From RGIG4608 sp964413365 (lineage in GTDB: Bacteria; Bacillota; Clostridia; Oscillospirales; CAG-272), in assembly GCA_964413365.1 (NCBI GenBank), contig CAYPRM010000006.1, positions 1-64,000 of the forward strand: a DNA stretch of 64,000 nucleotides. The letters run 5' to 3'. A model generated the notes under the pieces. That model did no database searches. It was not told where the DNA came from and saw nothing but the letters and a program-made list of their open reading frames with translations. Positions 1-7,890 of the stretch are shown piece by piece (position 1 is the first letter of the stretch; each line of letters opens with the position of its first letter). A program made the translations under genes and the position numbers.

Positions 1-28
1 CGTTGCCTTACCGCTTGGCGATGCCCCA
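1..28 (-). tRNA. tRNA-Gln, 5' part only (cut by the window edge)
   Basis: Read on the minus strand this begins TGGGGCATCGCCAAGCGGTA, which is the acceptor-stem 5' half followed by the D-arm of a typical bacterial tRNA-Gln; the D-stem GCC/GGC closes. The anticodon lies outside the window, so the identity is inferred from the 5' half. A consensus promoter lies just upstream at 46-74, so this is probably the first gene of a tRNA transcript running left. Confidence 0.7.
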
Positions 29-45
29 ATATTTACGACTTTGAT

Positions 46-74
46 ATTATATCACAGGTTTTTCGCTTTGTCAA
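46..74 (-). promoter_or_regulatory. sigma-A promoter of the tRNA-Gln transcript
   Basis: Minus strand TTGACA (69-74), 17-bp spacer, TATAAT (46-51): both boxes are perfect consensus. The predicted start is about 10 nt before the tRNA. Confidence 0.85.
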
Positions 75-135
75 GCAATTTTGAAAATTTTTCAGAAACA
101 TTTTGAAAAATATCGTAAAATTTGCGTTTTCGATA

Positions 136-164
136 TTGAAAATGCGCTTCGAATGTGGTACAAT
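136..164 (+). promoter_or_regulatory. sigma-A promoter of the chrA pair
   Basis: TTGAAA (136-141), 17-bp spacer, TACAAT (159-164), about 30 bp before the start codon of the first chromate-transporter gene. Confidence 0.75.
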
Positions 165-194
165 AAGCCGACAAAGCAAAAGATTGGAGTAAAT

Positions 195-776
195 ATGAAA
201 AAAGTAAGATCACTTTTCGGACTTTTTCTTACAATGTTCAAGATCGGTGCGTTCACGTTCGGCGGCGGATATGCGATGCTTTCCCTGCTCGAGAACGAGT
301 TCGTTTCCAAAAAGGGCTGGCTGGAAAAGGACGAATTTCTCAACATGGTCGCCATCGCCGAGTCAACACCCGGACCTGTGGCGATAAATTCCGCAACCTA
401 CATCGGCTACAAGAGAGCGGGCGTGCTCGGCTCTGCCTTCGCGACGCTCGGCGTAGTTCTTCCCTCATTCATCATTATATATACCATCTCGCTATTTCTT
501 GACGCGTTCCTCAGCCTGACGCTTGTGGCAAACGCATTCCGTGGAATACAGGCGTGCGTCGTCTATCTCATAGGCTCGGTCGGCATAAAGATGCTCCGCC
601 AGATGGACAAGAAGCCTCTGCCGATCATTATATGCTGCACGGTGCTTGCGCTTCTTATAGCCTTCTCGCTCCTTGCGGTCAATTTTTCTTCCATTATATA
701 CATCGTCGTATCCGGTGCGCTCGGTGTTATTGCCTACTACGCAGGCAGGAGGAGAGGGGGGGATGAGCAGAAATGA
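195..776 (+). CDS. chrA: Chromate transporter half protein (ChrA N-type)
   Basis: Membrane protein of the CHR family, 193 residues, about half the length of the classical two-domain ChrA. The family signature G-A-F-T-F-G-G-G-Y-A-M is near residues 17-28, the E-S-T-P-G-P motif near 56-61 and the T-L-G-V-V-L-P-S-F segment near 83-91; several hydrophobic helices follow. I start at ATG 195, preceded by TTGGAGT, not at the upstream in-frame ATG at 81, which lies ahead of the promoter. It overlaps the next chrA gene by 4 bp (ATGA), so the two half-size proteins are probably made together and pair in the membrane. The family exports chromate; the natural substrate of such pairs in Clostridia is often uncertain. 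Confidence 0.9.
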   Translation: MKKVRSLFGLFLTMFKIGAFTFGGGYAMLSLLENEFVSKKGWLEKDEFLNMVAIAESTPGPVAINSATYIGYKRAGVLGSAFATLGVVLPSFIIIYTISLFLDAFLSLTLVANAFRGIQACVVYLIGSVGIKMLRQMDKKPLPIIICCTVLALLIAFSLLAVNFSSIIYIVVSGALGVIAYYAGRRRGGDEQK

Positions 777-1354
777 GTATACTTCTTGAGCTTTTTCTTT
801 CATTCTTTGAGATCGGCGCGCTGACCTTTGGCGGAGGCTATGCGATGATCCCCCTCGTTCGTGAGACCGTGCTGACACGCGGTTGGCTGACTGAGGAGGA
901 GATGCTGAACATGATCGCCGTTGCGGAGTCCACTCCCGGTCCCATTGCCGTAAATATGGCGACCTTCGTCGGCTCGAACGAGGCAGGCGTTCTCGGATCG
1001 GTCGTTGCCACGCTCGGTGTGGTGCTTCCGTCGTTCATTATCATTCTCGTTATCTCCGCACTTCTCAAGAACTTTATGAAATACAAGGGCGTGAACGCCT
1101 TTCTTGAGGGTGTACGTCCCTGCGTCGTTGCGCTCATTCTCGGAACTGCCATCACGCTGTTTCTGAGTGTTCTGCTCGGTATAGGCTCGGGCAGCTTTGA
1201 TTTTTCGGTCGACGTGATCGGAATAATCATCTTCGCACTCATAGTCGCGATCGCCCTTATATACAAAAAGCTGAGAGGCAAAAAGCCATCTCCCATACTT
1301 ATGATACTTATCTCGGCAGGACTCGGAATGATTTTTTATTCCCTGCCGCTCTAA
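773..1354 (+). CDS. chrA: Chromate transporter half protein (ChrA C-type)
   Basis: Second 193-residue CHR-family membrane protein, paralogous to its upstream partner: it carries the same G-A-L-T-F-G-G-G-Y-A-M motif (about residues 15-25), E-S-T-P-G-P (about 52-57) and T-L-G-V-V-L-P-S-F block. Its ATG overlaps the stop of the upstream gene, which indicates translational coupling and a heterodimer of short-chain CHR proteins. An AAAGGAGG site near its stop serves the dehydrogenase gene that follows 15 bp later. Chromate or another oxyanion is the family substrate; specificity cannot be read from sequence. Confidence 0.9.
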   Translation: MSILLELFLSFFEIGALTFGGGYAMIPLVRETVLTRGWLTEEEMLNMIAVAESTPGPIAVNMATFVGSNEAGVLGSVVATLGVVLPSFIIILVISALLKNFMKYKGVNAFLEGVRPCVVALILGTAITLFLSVLLGIGSGSFDFSVDVIGIIIFALIVAIALIYKKLRGKKPSPILMILISAGLGMIFYSLPL

Positions 1355-1369
1355 AAGGAGGATATTATT

Positions 1370-2149
1370 ATGAAGAAAACCGCGCTTATAACGGGTGCTT
1401 CGGGCGGACTCGGGCTCTCGTTCGTAAATATTTTTGCAAAGGACGGCTACGACCTCGTTCTCGTCGCGAGAAACGGCGAGCGTCTTACCGAGATCAAGGG
1501 CGATATTGAGTCGAAATACGGTGTAAATGTACTGACAGTGGCGAAGGATCTCTGCTCTGAGACGGGCGCTGCCGAGGTATTTGAGGCGACAAAAGGTGCC
1601 GATATACACGTTGACGTACTCGTCAACAATGCGGGCTTCGGCGACTTCGGAGAATTTCACAGGAGCGATCTCTCAAAGCAGGTGCGCATGGTCGATCTCA
1701 ACTGCATCGCGCTCATGGAGCTTTGCCATCTCTACCTGCCCGATATGGTAGCGAGCGGAAGCGGAAAAATTCTCAACGTTGACTCGATAGCGGCGTTCCA
1801 GCCCGGGCCTCTTATGAGTGTATATTACGCGACAAAGGCGTTCGTGCTCAGCTTCTCGCAGGCGCTCACTCGCGAGCTCAAGGGCACGGGCGTGAGTGTT
1901 ACGGCGCTCTGCCCCGGACCTATCAGAACGAATTTCGACACCGCCGCAGAGCTTGGCGAGTCGGGGCTTTTCAAGAATCTCAAGGTTTGGGATCCCGACA
2001 CGGTCGCGCGGTTCGGTTACGAGAAGATGAAGCGCGGCAAGGCGGTCTGCGTGTGCGGATTCGTCAACAAGCTGATCGTGTTCTCCACCCGTCTCGCACC
2101 GCGTGCAATGGTCCGCGATACGGTGTATAGCATACAGAAGATACAGTAA
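1370..2149 (+). CDS. SDR family NAD(P)-dependent oxidoreductase
   Basis: Classical short-chain dehydrogenase/reductase of 259 residues. The Rossmann nucleotide-binding motif T-G-A-S-G-G-L-G is at residues 8-15, N-N-A-G near 87-90, and the catalytic Y-x-x-x-K (Y-A-T-K) near 156-160 with the upstream catalytic Ser in D-S-I-A. A proline-glycine motif (C-P-G-P-I-R-T) follows. Overall it resembles the YqjQ/DltE-like group of cytosolic SDRs that reduce or oxidise unknown carbonyls or alcohols. It has a strong AAAGGAGG ribosome site and sits 15 bp after chrA, so it may be co-transcribed; a functional link with chromate transport is not implied. The substrate is unknown. Confidence 0.9.
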   Translation: MKKTALITGASGGLGLSFVNIFAKDGYDLVLVARNGERLTEIKGDIESKYGVNVLTVAKDLCSETGAAEVFEATKGADIHVDVLVNNAGFGDFGEFHRSDLSKQVRMVDLNCIALMELCHLYLPDMVASGSGKILNVDSIAAFQPGPLMSVYYATKAFVLSFSQALTRELKGTGVSVTALCPGPIRTNFDTAAELGESGLFKNLKVWDPDTVARFGYEKMKRGKAVCVCGFVNKLIVFSTRLAPRAMVRDTVYSIQKIQ

Positions 2150-2161
2150 CAACCTCGTTCG

Positions 2162-2253
2162 CGTAGCGAAGGAGGGGCGAGCCTTTGGCTGCGTCGCGTT
2201 GGGGTTTATATGAATTGCAAATTTTATACAAATTGCGGCTGTGTTGCCGCAAT
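2162..2253 (+). repeat. Intergenic small hairpins
   Basis: The gap between the dehydrogenase and DUF3737 genes contains the short palindrome TTCGCGTAGCGAA and a hairpin of 8-bp stem ATTGCGGC/GCCGCAAT (2232-2253, 6-nt loop). The first resembles modules of the larger repeat family found at 26.6, 35.2, 45.2 and 60.2 kb. Neither is followed by a T-run, so they are not clear terminators. Confidence 0.4.
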
Positions 2254-2306
2254 GCCAAGGATACCGATCCCCAAAAATTCATCTCGGAAAGGAGAAAAAA
2301 GACAAA

Positions 2307-3158
2307 ATGACTATTTACGAAAATGAACGCTTCGGTGAGGAGCGTGCGCTATACGGTTCTTCGGATATCAAGGTCCTATCCTGCCGCTTCGACGGCGAGG
2401 AGGACGGCGAAAGCGCTCTCAAGGAGTGCAGGAACGTGCTCTGCGAGTCCACATTCTTCAATCTTCGCTATCCTCTCTGGCACGACACGGGCGTCAGGCT
2501 CAAGGACTGCGAGATGACGGAGCTTTGCCGTGCCGCACTCTGGTACAGTGAGGGCATCGAGGTTTCAAATTCCCGTCTTCACGGCATCAAGGCACTCCGT
2601 GAATGTCGCGACATACGCATTTTGGACTCCGATGTAAAGAGCCTTGAATTCGGCTGGTTCTCGCACTCGATAGAGGTTGAGAGCAGCAGCTTTAGCGGAG
2701 AATATTTCATGCTGCGCTCGACCGAGATCCACATGAAGGACTCCTCTCTGCTCGGTAAATATTCCTTCCAATACATAGAAAATTCCACCTTTGAGAACTG
2801 CACCTTTGACACGAAGGACGCCTTCTGGCACGCGAAAAACGTTTACGTGAAAGACTGCACGGTCAAGGGTGAATATCTCGCGTGGTATTGCGAGAATGTA
2901 ACCTTTGAGAACTGCACGCTCATCGGCACTCAGCCCCTCTGCTACTGCAAGGGCTTGCGCTTAATAAATTGCAAAATGATCGACTGCGATCTCTCGTTCG
3001 AGAGGAGCGTGGTCGAGGCGGACGTTATCGGCGAGATCACGAGCGTCAAGAACGTTTACTCGGGCTATGTTCGCGCCGACAGCATCGGAGAGATCATTTG
3101 TGATGATCCGAATGCGGTGGGGGAGGTATCAATAAGAGCCTGCTCGTGTGCGGAATAA
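2307..3158 (+). CDS. DUF3737 family protein (beta-helix-like)
   Basis: A 283-residue protein matching DUF3737, a family of unknown function. The sequence is a run of imperfect repeats of about 20 residues with alternating pattern such as V-x-V-K-D-C-x-V-K-G-E, F-E-N-C-T-F and I-x-D-S-x-V, typical of a right-handed parallel beta-helix. No signal peptide is present, so it is probably cytosolic. I start at ATG 2307, which has AAAGGAG 13 bp upstream, rather than at the earlier in-frame codon inside the hairpin region. Related proteins are common in gut Firmicutes and Bifidobacterium. No catalytic residues are evident and no function is assigned. Confidence 0.8.
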   Translation: MTIYENERFGEERALYGSSDIKVLSCRFDGEEDGESALKECRNVLCESTFFNLRYPLWHDTGVRLKDCEMTELCRAALWYSEGIEVSNSRLHGIKALRECRDIRILDSDVKSLEFGWFSHSIEVESSSFSGEYFMLRSTEIHMKDSSLLGKYSFQYIENSTFENCTFDTKDAFWHAKNVYVKDCTVKGEYLAWYCENVTFENCTLIGTQPLCYCKGLRLINCKMIDCDLSFERSVVEADVIGEITSVKNVYSGYVRADSIGEIICDDPNAVGEVSIRACSCAE

Positions 3159-3210
3159 GCGTTTTTCTACCCCAAATTCCGAAAAATCCTAAAATATTCC
3201 CTCAAATCGC

Positions 3211-3239
3211 TTGACAAGGACGGAATTTTAGTTTATAAT
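3211..3239 (+). promoter_or_regulatory. sigma-A promoter of yceD
   Basis: Perfect consensus TTGACA (3211-3216), 17-bp spacer, TATAAT (3234-3239), about 45 bp before the GTG start of the yceD gene. Confidence 0.85.
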
Positions 3240-3284
3240 ATTTAGCGTTGTTTGATTTGAAGGTATTTTGAAAGGAGCTAAACC

Positions 3285-3797
3285 GTGGTAATAGATCTTG
3301 GTGCGATGCTCAGGGGCGAGGTCTCCAGCATAGACATAGATTTCACTCTCACACCCGAGATAATAGAGGACGTTACCTTTGAGCAGGATGCTCACGTCGT
3401 GGGTGTGCTGACAAATTCCGCGGGGTACATGCGTCTTTCCCTGCAAGCCGAGCTTCCCTATATCGGCGAATGTGCCCGTTGCCTCGATGAGGTAAGGGGA
3501 ATATTCTCCCTTCGCTTTGATAGAACGGTCGTTACGGAGGGCATGGTCAGCGAGGAAAGGCTGGAGGAGAGCGTTGACGAGTACATCGTTATCGAGGACG
3601 GGCTTCTGCGTCTTGACGATGCGGTGCGCGAGGAGCTGCTCATCGAATTTCCCAAAAAGCTTCTCTGCTCCGAGGATTGCAAGGGGCTATGCCCCAAGTG
3701 CGGTAAGCCTCTCAAGAGCGGAGAATGTGGCTGCTGCACAAAAGAAATAGATCCGAGGCTGGCAGTTTTAAAAAAATACTTGACAAATGAAAAATGA
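3285..3797 (+). CDS. yceD: YceD family protein (DUF177)
   Basis: A 170-residue DUF177/YceD protein encoded just before rpmF, the same arrangement as in many bacteria; in plants and bacteria the family has been linked to 23S rRNA accumulation and large-subunit assembly. The C-terminal part (about residues 128-151) holds a cysteine cluster C-x3-C-x4-C-x2-C-x7-C-x-C that probably binds zinc. The start is GTG 3285 with AAAGGAG 8 bp upstream. It has its own consensus promoter at 3211, and the rpmF promoter sits across its stop codon, so rpmF can be transcribed both from here and independently. Confidence 0.88.
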   Translation: MVIDLGAMLRGEVSSIDIDFTLTPEIIEDVTFEQDAHVVGVLTNSAGYMRLSLQAELPYIGECARCLDEVRGIFSLRFDRTVVTEGMVSEERLEESVDEYIVIEDGLLRLDDAVREELLIEFPKKLLCSEDCKGLCPKCGKPLKSGECGCCTKEIDPRLAVLKKYLTNEK

Positions 3798-3808
3798 TGT
3801 AGTATAAT
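3780..3808 (+). promoter_or_regulatory. sigma-A promoter of rpmF
   Basis: TTGACA (3780-3785), 17-bp spacer, TATAAT (3803-3808). It overlaps the last codons of yceD and would add rpmF-only transcripts to those starting upstream of yceD. Confidence 0.8.
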
Positions 3809-3853
3809 ATCATAGATAAGTTGTGTATCACACTAACAAGGAGGTGTAGGACA

Positions 3854-4036
3854 ATGGCAGTACCAAAGAGAAAAGTATCAAAGGCTCGCAGAGATAAGAG
3901 ACGCTCTAACAACTGGAAGCTCGGTCTTCCCGGTATCGTAAGATGCCCCAAGTGCGGAGAGTTCGTTCTTGCTCACAGAGTTTGCAAGAAGTGCCGTTCT
4001 TACAATGGCAAGGAAGTAATCAAAGAAGAGGCTTAA
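3854..4036 (+). CDS. rpmF: 50S ribosomal protein L32
   Basis: Sixty-residue L32, full length. It begins A-V-P-K-R-K-V-S-K-A-R-R-D-K-R-R after the initiator Met, the conserved RNA-binding N-terminus, and carries the zinc-ribbon cysteines C-P-K-C and C-K-K-C, i.e. the C-plus (zinc-binding) form. The ATG at 3854 is preceded by a strong AAGGAGGTG site; the in-frame ATG upstream at 3821 lacks one. It follows yceD and is closed by a terminator at 4077-4120. Confidence 0.97.
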   Translation: MAVPKRKVSKARRDKRRSNNWKLGLPGIVRCPKCGEFVLAHRVCKKCRSYNGKEVIKEEA

Positions 4037-4076
4037 TATAAAAAGCGTCTTTGTCGCCCGAGCGGCGATCAAAAAT

Positions 4077-4120
4077 AAGGGACTTATTCTGCTCGATCGT
4101 CAGGGAAAGTCCCTTTTTTT
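4077..4120 (+). terminator. Intrinsic terminator after rpmF
   Basis: Stem aaGGGACT ... AGTCCC followed by a run of seven T; ends the yceD-rpmF transcript. Confidence 0.75.
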
Positions 4121-4154
4121 ACTAATATTAAATAATTGATCGGAGAAATCAAAA

Positions 4155-5384
4155 ATGAAAAGATCCACAATCATCACAATCGCGGCGTTCGCACTCGGAA
4201 TAATCCTACTGACCGTGATCTTCGTCATTTTCACGGACAACAACCTCTTCCCGAAGGATGATCCGTCCACGTCTACGACGACAACCACACCGAGCACGAC
4301 CACATCGACCACCGCAGGCACATCCGATACCGAGCCTGAGTACAAGCCGATGGATTTTACGGCAGTCGACGTAAGTCAGTATGTAACGCTCGGAAAATAC
4401 AAGGGCTTGGAGATCGCTGTTGATTCCGTTACCCCCGACGATGACGACATCAGCCTCTATATCGGCAAGGAATTATTCAAAAAGAGCAAGTACACAAAGC
4501 TTGAGAGCGGAAAAGTCGCAGAGCACACCATCTTCAATTTTGACTACTCGGGCTGGTTCTGGTCGGTCGACGCGGAAACGGGCGAGCAGTTCAAGTATTC
4601 CTTTGACGGCGGCACGGCGAGCGGAAGTAACGCATACATAATCGGCGACACGTTTTACATAATAGGCTCGAGCAATTCCGATTCGACCTTCATCGACGGA
4701 TTTGCGCAGGGCGTTCTCGGTGCAGAGGTCGGCAAGGAGCTTGACATCGTTGCGACCTTCCCCGAGGTCTACGCGTCAAAGCCCGAGCTTGCAGGCAGGA
4801 GCGTATATTTCACCATCAAGGTGAATTACATTGCGCAGCCCGACACCTCCGACGAGAGCATCAGTGCCCTCACGAGCGAGTCCTGCAAGACTCTTGCGGA
4901 GTACACCGAGGTAGTACGCGACGCACTTACGTACACCACGAACCAGAACAACATTGCAAAGATCTGGACCGCTGTAAGGGATTCCGCTACAATAATCGAG
5001 CTTCCGACGCAGGAGGTGGACTATTGGTACAACGCCTTCAAGAGTGAGGTGGAATATTACGTTTACTACTACTCGATGATGGGACAGACCTACACGTATG
5101 AGTCGATGCTCAAGATGTTCGGCTTCGAGAGCGATGCGGAGCTTAAGGAATACGCAGAGAGCATAGTCAAGGACGAGCTCATCACCTACGCGGTAATTCA
5201 GGCAGAGGGCATTGAGCTTACCGATGCGGAGTACGAGCATTACCTTGATCTCAAGGTAATGTACGGAAGTGAGACTCGCGACGAGATACTCAAGAATTAC
5301 ACCGAGGATCAGCTTCGTGAGGAATTTCTTGTAGACAAGGCAGGAGATGTTCTTCTTTCCGAAAACACTCTCACCAAAAAATGA
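4155..5384 (+). CDS. Membrane-anchored trigger-factor-like peptidyl-prolyl isomerase
   Basis: A 409-residue extracytoplasmic protein. Residues about 6-26 are a single transmembrane or uncleaved signal segment without a lipobox Cys, followed by a Thr/Ser-rich linker (about 38-58). The middle (about 65-235) is FKBP-like, with the trigger-factor hallmark F-I-D-G-F-A-Q-G-V-L-G-A-E-V-G near 180 and A-T-F-P-E-V-Y ... L-A-G-R-x-V-Y-F-T-I-K-V. The rest (about 240-409) is helical, like the trigger factor C-terminal chaperone domain. This architecture suggests a foldase for secreted proteins, analogous in role to PrsA; that role is inferred. It stands alone between two terminators with GGAG 9 bp before the ATG. 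Confidence 0.8.
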   Translation: MKRSTIITIAAFALGIILLTVIFVIFTDNNLFPKDDPSTSTTTTTPSTTTSTTAGTSDTEPEYKPMDFTAVDVSQYVTLGKYKGLEIAVDSVTPDDDDISLYIGKELFKKSKYTKLESGKVAEHTIFNFDYSGWFWSVDAETGEQFKYSFDGGTASGSNAYIIGDTFYIIGSSNSDSTFIDGFAQGVLGAEVGKELDIVATFPEVYASKPELAGRSVYFTIKVNYIAQPDTSDESISALTSESCKTLAEYTEVVRDALTYTTNQNNIAKIWTAVRDSATIIELPTQEVDYWYNAFKSEVEYYVYYYSMMGQTYTYESMLKMFGFESDAELKEYAESIVKDELITYAVIQAEGIELTDAEYEHYLDLKVMYGSETRDEILKNYTEDQLREEFLVDKAGDVLLSENTLTKK

Positions 5385-5395
5385 TCTAACACAAT

Positions 5396-5440
5396 AAAAA
5401 TATCGAAATGGCTTGATGTCAAGTCATTTCGATATTTTTT
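5396..5440. terminator. Bidirectional terminator
   Basis: Long near-perfect hairpin (ATATCGAAATG ... CATTTCGATAT) with A-run before and T-run after, between the convergent foldase gene and the CofE-like gene. Confidence 0.85.
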
Positions 5441-5443
5441 ATT

Positions 5444-6640
5444 TTAATATTCAGATGTGTAGTTGTCGAAATATCCCTGTATCCAAACGATGGGAGTTCC
5501 CTTATCGCCCGAGCCCGAGGTCAAGTCGCAGAGCGAGCCGATAAGATCGGTAAGGCGTCTTGGCGTCGTGCCCTCGCTCGCCATATTTCCGACGAGGTCG
5601 CCGTCCTTCTGTGTAATCCTCTCCTTGATGGCGTCCTTGAGCTCGTCGCCCGAGAGGTCGGCAAAGTCGTTATCTGCGAGGTATTTCAGCTTGAGCTCAT
5701 TGGGCGTTCCGACAAGTCCCTCGGTATATGCGGGGGAAACGACGGGATCTGCAAGCTCCCAGATCTTACCGACGGGATCCTTGAATGCGCCGTCGCCGTA
5801 GACCATGACCTCCACGTGCTTGCCCGTTTCCTTGAGTATCCTATCCCTAATGCTCTCAACTATGGGCCGGCAATCCCTCGGGAAGAGCTTTATCTGCTCA
5901 TCCGTCGCCTTATTTGAGCCGAGAAGCCCGTACTCAGCGTTATAGCCCGAGCCGTTAACGCTCTCGGAAAGTATATCGTCAAGTCCGAACACACGCTCAG
6001 CACCTGCCTCTCTCAATATCCTCTTTGTCCTTGCCCTTGTATGTATATCGCAGGCGAGGACATTTTTTGTATATTTCAGCACGGCGCGCGCATCATTTGC
6101 GAATATTATCTCGCAATCCGCACCGTTCTTGCGAATGAGCTCCTCATAGAACGCAACGTAGTCCACGCCCGTGAAGCGGTGCTTTTCGTAGCCGAAGCAC
6201 TCGCGGTATTTTTTGAGGTCGAGGACATCGGAATAGGGATCTATTCCGAGCTCGTCCACGCGGTCGGGGGACACGAGCTGATTTCCCACCTCGTCCGAGG
6301 GGTACGAGAGCACGAGGACTATCTTATCCACTCCCCTTGCAATTCCTGCAAGGCAGACGGAAAAGCGGTTTCGGCTGAGTATCGGAAAAACTACTCCGAC
6401 CGTGCCTCTGCCGAACTTTTGCTCGACGTCCGCAGCAATATCGTTGACGGTCGCATAGTTGCCCTGTGCACGTGCGACTATCGCCTCCGTCATTGCGATA
6501 ACATCGCGATCTCTTACGGGGATGCTCTCCTCTCTCGATGCATCAAGTATGCAGTCCGCAACTATTGCGGCTACGTCATCTCCGCTCCTGATTATGGGCG
6601 CTCTCACGCCACGTGAAACTGTACCAATAAGGCGGCTCAT
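5444..6640 (-). CDS. Coenzyme F420-0:L-glutamate ligase-like protein (CofE family)
   Basis: A 398-residue member of the CofE/F420-0 gamma-glutamyl ligase family, which forms amide bonds to glutamate using GTP. Features seen: the N-terminal R-x-V-R-A-P-I-I-R-x-G-D-D, D-R-D-V-I-A-M-T-E-A-I-V-A-R-A-Q-G-N (about residues 42-58), G-D-G-A-F-K-D-P, and A-S-E-G-T-T-P-R-R-L-T-D near the end. The long clostridial form is annotated the same way although these organisms are not known to make F420, so the true acceptor is uncertain. The start at 6640 has AAAGGAG upstream; the longer ORF reaching 6733 includes the promoter. Monocistronic, with a palindrome at the predicted transcription start. Confidence 0.82.
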   Translation of the reverse strand: MSRLIGTVSRGVRAPIIRSGDDVAAIVADCILDASREESIPVRDRDVIAMTEAIVARAQGNYATVNDIAADVEQKFGRGTVGVVFPILSRNRFSVCLAGIARGVDKIVLVLSYPSDEVGNQLVSPDRVDELGIDPYSDVLDLKKYRECFGYEKHRFTGVDYVAFYEELIRKNGADCEIIFANDARAVLKYTKNVLACDIHTRARTKRILREAGAERVFGLDDILSESVNGSGYNAEYGLLGSNKATDEQIKLFPRDCRPIVESIRDRILKETGKHVEVMVYGDGAFKDPVGKIWELADPVVSPAYTEGLVGTPNELKLKYLADNDFADLSGDELKDAIKERITQKDGDLVGNMASEGTTPRRLTDLIGSLCDLTSGSGDKGTPIVWIQGYFDNYTSEY

Positions 6641-6665
6641 TTTATTATTCTCCTTTGAAACGGTT

Positions 6666-6682
6666 TTAGGAAATTCTCCTAA
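6666..6682. promoter_or_regulatory. Possible operator palindrome
   Basis: TTAGGA-N5-TCCTAA, perfect 6-bp arms, at the predicted +1 of the CofE-like gene. Position suits a repressor site or a small 5' hairpin; no known regulator is recognised. Confidence 0.35.
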
Positions 6683-6689
6683 CGTGAAG

Positions 6690-6718
6690 ATTATACCACC
6701 GAGCACGGCGGTTGTAAA
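6690..6718 (-). promoter_or_regulatory. sigma-A promoter of the CofE-like gene
   Basis: Minus strand TTTACA (6713-6718), 17-bp spacer, TATAAT (6690-6695). Confidence 0.8.
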
Positions 6719-6780
6719 GCATTTTTTTGACAAAAATTTTCACAAAATTTTGCACTTCAGATCGCAAATTTACGTAAAAA

Positions 6781-7875
6781 TCACGGAGCAAGCTCAGAAA
6801 ATATCTTCTGCATATCGCGAATGGTGTCATTTTTGCTCGCTGCCTTTGCCGTTACGAGAACGAACACCTCACCCGTGCGGTTGTTTTTTATGTAGGACGC
6901 AAGACAGCAGCCTGCCTTGCTCTCGTATCCGCTCTTGGCGGCAAGGAGCGTATAATCCGAGCCGAGAACGGTCGCAGGTGTGAGTCCCATTCCTCCGAGC
7001 GTGGTCGAGAGGGTGGAATTGTAGTATCTGATAGACGCATAGTCAAGTCTATACGATTCTCCGCCGAAAAGCTCACGGCAGAGGGGATTTTCCATAGCGT
7101 AGGTCATCAGCGCGGCTATATCCCTGCAGGTTGAGGAATTTTCCTCGTCATCCATACCGATAGCGCCGCCGAAATGCGTATTCTCCATTCCGATATCCTG
7201 CGCCTTGGCGTTCATAAGATATGCAAATTCACCGACGGTGAGGTTGAGATAATCTATAAGGCAGAGGACTGCGTCTGCGCCCGAGCGGTAGGTTATACCG
7301 TAGAGCAGGTCGCGCACGCTGACGGTTCTGCCAACGCAGTCGGCAAGATATGCCGTGGACGCACCGTCGGGAACGGTGTCCAAAATATCCCTTGTGATAT
7401 AATATCCGTCATCGAGGTCGTAGATGAGGTCGAGGGCGGTAATTACGGTCATTATCTTCGTCATTGACGCAGGGTACATCTGCGTATCGGGCAGCTTATA
7501 CGAGACCGTCGTCATATCCGAAAGACGGATGAGTATCGCATATTCCGAGCTGAGACCGAGCGAGTACATTGCACGTCCTCCCGAGGTGGCAACAAACTGC
7601 TCCCTATCCGTAACCGTCGCATAGGGGTAATCCTTCGTCGGATCAATGGGCTTCCCGATAGGTCTTATATCGGGCGCGGTCGTGGTCGTGTGCTTACCGT
7701 TTCCGCCAACGAGCACGAAGAACGTACAGCAGATCGCACACAGCAGAAATATCGCCGTGATCACCGCAATATACGGGGCAAGACCTTCCCCACCGTCGCG
7801 CGCGCTCGATACATAGCCGTAGCCGCCCTTGCCGCCCGTGCCGTGTCTGCCGCTTTTATTGTATTCAGAATTCAT
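6781..7875 (-). CDS. D-alanyl-D-alanine carboxypeptidase (PBP5/DacA-like)
   Basis: Membrane-anchored serine peptidase S11 of 364 residues that trims the terminal D-Ala of peptidoglycan stem peptides. A Gly/Lys-rich cytoplasmic tail (1-30) leads into one transmembrane helix (about 34-57) and a Thr/Pro linker. The active-site S-M-T-K is at 137-140, the second motif is S-G-A-D (about 198-201, with Ala where S-x-N enzymes have Asn), and the third is K-S-G near 324. The family's usual C-terminal amphipathic anchor is absent; the N-terminal helix replaces it. It is 15 bp downstream of the uracil-DNA glycosylase gene and shares its transcript. Carboxypeptidase rather than beta-lactamase is favoured by the overall motif spacing. 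Confidence 0.85.
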   Translation of the reverse strand: MNSEYNKSGRHGTGGKGGYGYVSSARDGGEGLAPYIAVITAIFLLCAICCTFFVLVGGNGKHTTTTAPDIRPIGKPIDPTKDYPYATVTDREQFVATSGGRAMYSLGLSSEYAILIRLSDMTTVSYKLPDTQMYPASMTKIMTVITALDLIYDLDDGYYITRDILDTVPDGASTAYLADCVGRTVSVRDLLYGITYRSGADAVLCLIDYLNLTVGEFAYLMNAKAQDIGMENTHFGGAIGMDDEENSSTCRDIAALMTYAMENPLCRELFGGESYRLDYASIRYYNSTLSTTLGGMGLTPATVLGSDYTLLAAKSGYESKAGCCLASYIKNNRTGEVFVLVTAKAASKNDTIRDMQKIFSELAP

Positions 7876-7890
7876 TTTCTTCTCCGATTT

